Source: Cryptomeria japonica (taxonomy: Eukaryota > Streptophyta > Pinopsida > Cupressales > Cupressaceae). From it: a DNA stretch of 20,000 nucleotides. A program made the translations under genes and the position numbers. Shown in pieces: positions 14,297-20,000 of this stretch. Each line of letters begins with the position of its first letter. Within the stretch, counting starts at the first letter, position 1. The stretch covers positions 1 through 20,000 of the forward strand of contig NW_026729163.1 of NCBI RefSeq assembly GCF_030272615.1. The letters are read 5' to 3'. The notes beneath the pieces were generated by a model that saw nothing but the letters and a program-made list of their open reading frames with translations, did not search any database and was not told where the DNA came from.

Positions 14297-17200
14297 ACCC
14301 GATTGCTATGCGGTGAGGCTCCTCGGCCGCCTCGGAACTATCTGTGTATCAGACGCATCGCGGGATAAGGGGTTGGCAACGGTAGTCGCCCCAAGCGCGT
14401 CCGATGCTTGGACCATTCCGAGGCGGCCCTGAAGCCTCTTCCGTCTAGCCGTTGGGTCCTTCTCGCCGCATCCCTCGCCTCGCACCCCGATTGCTATGCG
14501 GTGAGGCTCCTCGGCCGCCTCGGAACTATCTGTGTATCGGACGCGTCGCGGGATAAGGGGTTGTCACTGGTAGTCGCCCCAAGCGCGTCCGATGCTTGGA
14601 CCATTCCGAGGCGGCCCTGAAGCCTCTTCCGTCTAGCCGTTGGGTCCTTCTCGCCGCATCCCTCGCCTCGCACCCCGATTGCTATGCGGTGAGGCTCCTC
14701 GGCCGCCTCGGAACTATCTGTGTATCGGACGCGTCGCGGGATAAGGGGTTGTCACTGGTAGTCGCCCCAAGCGCGTCCGATGCTTGGACCATTCCGAGGC
14801 GGCCCTGAAGCCTCTTCCGTCTAGCCGTTGGGTCCTTCTCGCCGCATCCCTCGCCTCGCACCCCGATTGCTATGCGGTGAGGCTCCTCGGCCGCCTCGGA
14901 ACTATCTGTGTATCGGACGCGTCGCGGGATAAGGGGTTGTCATTGGTAGTCGCCCCAAGCGCGTCCGATGCTTGGACCATTCCGAGGCGGCCCTGAAGCC
15001 TCTTCCGTCTAGCCGTTGGGTCCTTCTCGCCGCATCCCTCGCCTCGCACCCCGATTGCTATGCGGTGAGGCTCCTCGGCCGCCTCGGAACTATCTGTGTA
15101 TCGGACGCGTCGCGGGATAAGGGGTTGTCACTGGTAGTCGCCCCAAGCGCGTCCGATGCTTGGACCATTCCGAGGCGGCCCTGAAGCCTCTTCCGTCTAG
15201 CCGTTGGGTCCTTCTCGCCGCATCCCTCGCCTCGCACCCCGATTGCTATGCGGTGAGGCTCCTCGGCCGCCTCGGAACTATCTGTGTATCGGACGCGTCG
15301 CGGGATAAGGGGTTGTCACTGGTAGTCGCCCCAAGCGCGTTCGATGCTTGGACCATTCCGAGGCGGCCCTGAAGCCTCTTCCGTCTAGCCGTTGGGTCCT
15401 TCTCGCCGCATCCCTCGCCTCGCACCCCGATTGCTATGCGGTGAGGCTCCTCGGCCGCCTTGGAACTATCTGTGTATCGGACGCGTCGCGGGATAAGGGG
15501 TTGTCACTGGTAGTCGCCCCAAGCGCGTCCGATGCTTGGACCATTCCGAGGCGGACCCGAAGCCTCTTCCGTCTAGCCGTTGGGTCCTTCTCGCCGCATC
15601 CTTCGCCTCGCACCCCGATTGCTATGCGGTGAGGCTCCTCGGCCGCCTCGGAACTATCTGTGTATCGGACGCGTCGCGGGATAAGGGGTTGTCACTGGTA
15701 GTCGCCCCAAGCGCGTCCGATGCTTGGACCATTCCGAGGCGGACCCGAAGCCTCTTCCGTCTAGCCGTTGGGTCCTTCTCGCCGCATCCCTCGCCTCGCA
15801 CCCCGATTGCTATGCGGTGAGGCTCCTCGGCCGCCTTGGAACTATCTGTGTATCGGACGCGTCGCGGGATAAGGGGTTGTCACTGGTAGTCGCCCCAAGC
15901 GCGTCCGATGCTTGGACCATTCCGAGGCGGACCCGAAGCCTCTTCCGTCTAGCCGTTGGGTCCTTCTCGCCGCATCCCTCGCCTCGCACCCCGATTGCTA
16001 TGCGGTGAGGCTCCTCGGCCGCCTTGGAACTATCTGTGTATCGGACGCGTCGCGGGATAAGGGGTTGTCACTGGTAGTCGCCCCAAGCGCGTCCGATGCT
16101 TGGACCATTCCGAGGCGGACCCGAAGCCTCTTCCGTCTAGCCGTTGGGTCCTTCTCGCCGCATCCCTCGCCTCGCACCCCGATTGCTATGCGGTGAGGCT
16201 CCTCGGCCGCCTTGGAACTATCTGTGTATCGGACGCGTCGCGGGATAAGGGGTTGTCACTGGTAGTCGCCCCAAGCGCGTCCGATGCTTGGACCATTCCG
16301 AGGCGGCCCCGAAGCCTCTTCCGTGTAGCCGTTGGGTCCTTCTCGCCGCATCCCTCGCCTCGCACCCCGATTGCTATGCGGTGAGGCTCCTCGGCCGCCT
16401 TGGAACTATCTGTGTATCGGACGCGTCGCGGGATAAGGGGTTGTCACTGGTAGTCGCCCCAAGCGCGTCCGATGCTTGGACCATTCCGAGGCGGCCCCGA
16501 AGCCTCTTCCGTGTAGCCGTTGGGTCCTTCTCGCCGCATCCCTCGCCTCGCACCCCGATTGCTATGCGGTGAGGCTCCTCGGCCGCCTTGGAACTATCTG
16601 TGTATCGGACGCGTCGCGGGATAAGGGGTTGTCACTGGTAGTCGCCCCAAGCGCGTCCGATGCTTGGACCATTCCGAGGCGGACCTGAAGCCTCTTCCCT
16701 CTAGCCGTTGGGGCTTTCTCGCCGCATCCCTCGCCTCGCACCCTGATTGCTATGCTGTGAGGCTCCTCGGCCGCCTTGGAACTATCTGTGTATCGGACGC
16801 ATCGCGGGATAAGGGGTTGGCAGTGGTAGTCGCCCCAAGCGCATCCGATGCTTGGACCATTCCGAGGCGGCCCTGCAGCCTCTTCCGTCTAGCCGTTGGG
16901 GCCATCTCGCCGCATCCCCCACCTCGCACCACGATTGCTATGCGGTGAGGCTCCTTGGCCGCCTCGGAACTATCTGTGTATCGGACGCATCGCGGGATAA
17001 GGGGTTGTCACTGGTAGTCGCCCCAAGCGCGTCCGATGCTTGGACTATTCCGAGGCGGCCCTGCAGCCTCTTCCGTCTAGCCGTTGGGGCCATCTCGCTG
17101 CATCCCCCACCTCCTCGGCCGCCTCGGAACTATCTGTGTATCGGACGCATCGCGGGATAAGGGGTTGGCAGTGGTAGTCGCCCCAAGCGCGTCCGATGCT

Positions 17201-18440
17201 TGGACTATTCCGAGGCAGCCCTGCAGCCTCTTCCGTCTAGCCTTTGGGGCCATCTCGCCGCATCCCTCGCCTCGCACCCCGATTGCTATGCGGTGAGGCT
17301 CCTCGGCCGCCTGGGAACTATCTTCGTATCGGACGCATCGCGGGATAAGGGGTTGTCACTGGTAGTCGCCCCAAGCGCGTCCGATGCTTGGACTATTCCG
17401 AGGCGGCCCTGTGGCCTCTTCCGTCTAGCCGTTGGGGCCATCTCGCCGCATCCCCCACCTCGCACCCCGATTGCTATGCGGTGAGGCTCTTCGGCCGCCT
17501 TGGAACTATCTTCGTATCGGACGCATCGCGGGATAAGGGGTTGTCACTGGTAGTGGCCCCAAGCGCGTCCGATGCTTGGACTATTCCGAGGCGGCCCTGC
17601 AGCCTCTTCCGTCTAGCCGTTGGGGCCATCTCGCCGCATCCCCCACCTCGCACCCCGATTGCTATGCGGTGAGGCTCCTCGGCCGCCTTGGAACTATCTT
17701 CGTATCGGACGCATCGCGGGATAAGGGGTTGTCACTGGTAGTCGCCCCAAGCGCGTCCGATGCTTGGACTATTCCGACGCGGCCCTGTGGCCTCTTCCGT
17801 CTAGCCGTTGGGGCCATCTCGCCGCATCCCCCACCTCGCACCCCGATTGCTATGCGGTGAGGCTCCTCGGCCGCCTTGGAACCATCTTCGTATCGGACGC
17901 ATCGCGGGATAGGGGGCTGTCACTGGTAGTCGCCCCAAGCGTGTCCGATGCTTGGACCATTCCTAGGCGGCCCTGAAGCCTCTTCCGTCTAGCCGTTGGG
18001 GCCTTCCCGCCCCATCCCTCGCCTCGCACCCCCGATTGCTATGCGGTGAGGCTCCTCGGCCGCCTTGGAACCATCTGTGTATCGGACGCATCGCGGGATA
18101 AGGGGTTGGCACTGGCAGTCGCCCCAAGCGCGTCCGATGCTTGGACCATTCCGAGGTGGCCCTGAAGCCTCTTCCGTCTAGCCGTTGGGGCCTTCCCGCC
18201 CCATCCCTCGCCTCGCACCCCGATTGATATGCGGTGAGGCTCCTCGGCCGCCTTGGAACTATCTGTGTATCGGACGCATCGCGGGATAAGGGGTTGGCAC
18301 TGGTAGTCGTCCCAATCGCATCCGATGCTTGGACCATTCCGAGGCGGCCCTGCAGCCTCTTCCGTTTAGCCGTCGGGGCCTTCCCGCCGCATCCCTCGCC
18401 TCGCATCCCGATTCCTATGCAGTGAGTCTTCTCGGCCGCC
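14297..18440. repeat. 188-bp satellite array, about 22 monomers
   Basis: The anchor TTGGACCATTCCGAGGCGG recurs every 188 bp from 14408 to 17040. One 160-bp step to 17200 follows, caused by a 28-bp deletion between CTC repeats. Then 188 bp steps run to 17952, with one 189 and one final 188 step to 18329. Monomers contain GATTGCTATGCGGTGAGGCT, GCATCGCGGGATAAGGGGTT and GGTAGTCGCCCCAAGCGCGT. Copies from 14408 to 15350 are almost identical; those beyond 16660 diverge. Because 188 is not a multiple of three, frames shift at each unit and the repeated 70- or 94-codon frames are not genes. The array could lie in the 5' external transcribed spacer or in untranscribed spacer. Confidence 0.95.
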
Positions 18441-19110
18441 GCGGAACTATACCTGTTATTGCTACTGCATCCTTCGGCTGGTAACCTCCTCTGCCGCCTT
18501 GGAACGTTCTCTTTGTCGGACGCGTCGCGGGATAAGGGGTTGGCACTGGTAGTCGCCCCAAGCGCGCCCGATGCATAGACCGCTCCGAGTCGACCTTGCT
18601 TTCAGCCTCTCACATGCATAGACCTCTCTGAGTCGACCCTGCAGCCTCTCACGTTTAGCCTTTGGAATCTCGCCTCACAACATGATTGCTATCCTTGATG
18701 CATCCCTTGCCTCGAGCCCTGATTGCTTTCTTGGCTGCATCCCTCCTCTCCTCACAGCCCGGTTGTCATCACTGCTTCATCCGTCGCTTCATGCATTCTG
18801 GCTGCTGGGCCCTTCCCACCGCACACCTCGATTGCTATCTCTTCTGCATCACACACCCCGATTGCTATCTCTGCTACATCCCTCGGCTCTCACTTCTGCA
18901 TCCTTCGCCTCACACCTCGATTGCTATCAATGCTGCATCCGTAACCTCACACCCCGATTGCTATGCGGGGAGGCTCCTTGGCCGCCTTGGAAATTTCTGT
19001 GTGTCGGACGCACCGCGGGATAAGGGGTTGGCACTGGTAGTCGCCCCAAGTGCGCCCGATTCTTAGACCGCTTCGAGGTGACCTCGTAGCCTCTTTCGTC
19101 CAGGCTTCCT
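18440..19110. repeat. Decayed edge of the 188-bp satellite
   Basis: A partial monomer at about 18490-18600 keeps GACGCGTCGCGGGATAAGGG. A 43-bp direct duplication starts at 18571 and 18614 (ATGCATAGACC...GAGTCGACC...AGCCTCTCAC). From 18680 to 18950 only short CGATTGCTATC...TGCATCC words repeat irregularly. At 18953-19110 one more recognisable monomer appears (GATTGCTATGCGGGGAGGCT to CCTCGTAGCCTCTTTCGTCC). Confidence 0.75.
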
Positions 19111-20000
19111 GCCTTCAACGCCCTTTTTACACCTCGATTTCTATGCGCGGGCTCGTTGGCGTCTATCACCTCTCTGCGAAGAGTGGCACGATGATTGTTG
19201 GGGTAAATCGTAGCAGTCCGATCTCTGGCCTTGGGCCATTGTGAGGGCTGATCGATTTCCTGTGCGCATCTCGTGTTCGCCCAGTAACAGACTCGACGAC
19301 TTGTAATCGGTCTTGTTCCCGATTGTTCCTGGAGGTAGTCTTCGGAACTCTTGGATTTGACCTGTCACTCGAACTGTCCTCTTCCGAGGATGCTTGTGTG
19401 TGTGTGCTTGTGCCATTTCCTTGGCGGTATTAACGAGATATTAAAGAGCGGAGTGAGCGCCTCGCCCAGCTATGTTTGGGGCTCTCACTCCCTTACCCGG
19501 TGTGCGACCGCTTTGCACGTAGGTTGCGGAGCATCGCGACTCTTTCGATGTTTGGCGGTTGTCTTCCGGTGATGCGTTGGTCCCGAAGTGCACGTTACTA
19601 GCATTTCTGCCATTGTTCTCGATCTTTGGCACGTTCCTTCGTTGCAATTGGATATATATCTCCGTTTATACGCGCAGGCTTCTCCCGCCTATTCAGCGCT
19701 GTCCCACTCTCAGCACTCTCGTGGTCTCCTTGGCTTCTCTCTCCCGTGAGCGAGCTCTCTTCTCGAGTCTTTTCCATGTCCCATGGAGGTTGCCTTGCGA
19801 AATTCGGGCACACAAACGTGACCGGATAAGAGCGGAATTGCCTATGAGGAGAAGCTCACCTTAGGGAGCAGCAATGCCGAGTGTTTCGACAGAGGGTAGA
19901 GGGGGCGTTGTTTGGGCGGTTGCACAAAAGAGTGCTACGTTTGCACTGAAGGTTGCTTCTTCGTCTCCGACGAACTCTTCGAGGCAAAAAAGCTTGTTTA
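19110..20000. other. Apparently unique sequence, possible distal external transcribed spacer
   Basis: There is no tandem repeat, no rRNA match and no convincing coding frame; the longest open frame is about 100 codons with no recognisable protein. Pyrimidine-rich stretches (CTCTCTTCTCGAGTC), a GTGTGTGTGTG run near 19396 and a GATATATATC palindrome near 19649 are present. The palindrome lacks the GGGG of the Pol I motif. Its position after the last promoter and satellite suggests spacer leading towards 18S, but the start of 18S is not reached. Confidence 0.45.

Noticed and set aside
14408-17976. Repeated 70- and 94-codon frames beginning MDHSEA
   Set aside because: They recur every 188 bp, which is not a multiple of three, use a TTG start and overlap one another in shifted frames. 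They are by-products of the satellite.
19640-19665. GGATATATATCTCCG as the pre-rRNA gene promoter
   Set aside because: It lacks the GGGG that follows TATATA in plant Pol I promoters and shares nothing with the thirteen upstream copies in GACAAATA or flanks.
19559-19864. A 101-codon frame and overlapping small frames near the right end
   Set aside because: No recognisable protein, no homologous reading in neighbouring sequence, and several competing frames of equal length on both strands.

Overview
The window is non-coding plant nuclear DNA. It is best read as a large part of a ribosomal DNA intergenic spacer (IGS) from a plant with linked 5S and 35S rDNA. Two landmarks support this. The first is an intact 5S rRNA gene on the minus strand (6954-7073). 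The second is a series of thirteen copies, between 9784 and 13933, of a TATATAGGGG element that matches the plant RNA polymerase I start-site consensus, all pointing rightwards. No 25S, 18S, 5.8S, tRNA or protein-coding gene is recognisable, so the 18S gene should lie to the right of position 20000 and the 25S gene to the left of position 1. The 5S sequence looks seed-plant and gymnosperm-like. A spacer of more than 20 kb with a linked, inverted 5S gene would suit a gymnosperm such as a Ginkgo-like lineage. The assignment to land plants is firm; the gymnosperm assignment is inference.

Layout, left to right. 1-400: C-rich degenerate CACCCACCTTGG repeats, an almost exact copy of 7926-8327. 401-6533: a GC-rich higher-order array built of GTGCGCAC-rich monomers and punctuated by eleven AT-rich hairpin modules; four module variants recur in fixed order (2,3,4,5 then 6,7,8,9), with a period of about 2.07-2.35 kb. 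6534-7470: a mostly single-copy GC-rich stretch holding the 5S gene. 7480-7800: degenerate ~20-bp repeats. 7845-9520: a long C-rich minisatellite, G-rich on the minus strand. 9521-9713: a promoter-repeat remnant and short palindromic repeats. 9714-10705: 157/220-bp promoter repeats (promoters 1-6). 10796-11408: a 52/38-bp palindromic satellite. 11409-12545: 311-bp promoter repeats (promoters 7-10). 12560-12870: a 50/56-bp array. 12880-14290: 441-490-bp promoter repeats (promoters 11-13). 14297-18440: about 22 copies of a 188-bp satellite. 18440-19110: decayed satellite. 19110-20000: apparently unique sequence.

The parts can be read together as a Pol I control region. Repeated spacer promoters are separated by short palindromic arrays and followed by a long repeat-rich stretch that may be spacer or an unusually long 5' external transcribed spacer. 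The 5S gene is transcribed leftwards, divergently from the Pol I promoters. The most interesting signal is a stem-loop directly at each predicted Pol I start. GGGGAG pairs with a downstream CTCCCC in all thirteen copies, even though the loops differ between repeat families and one copy carries stem changes on both arms. Many long open frames cross the arrays on both strands, but they follow from repeat composition and I call no coding sequence.
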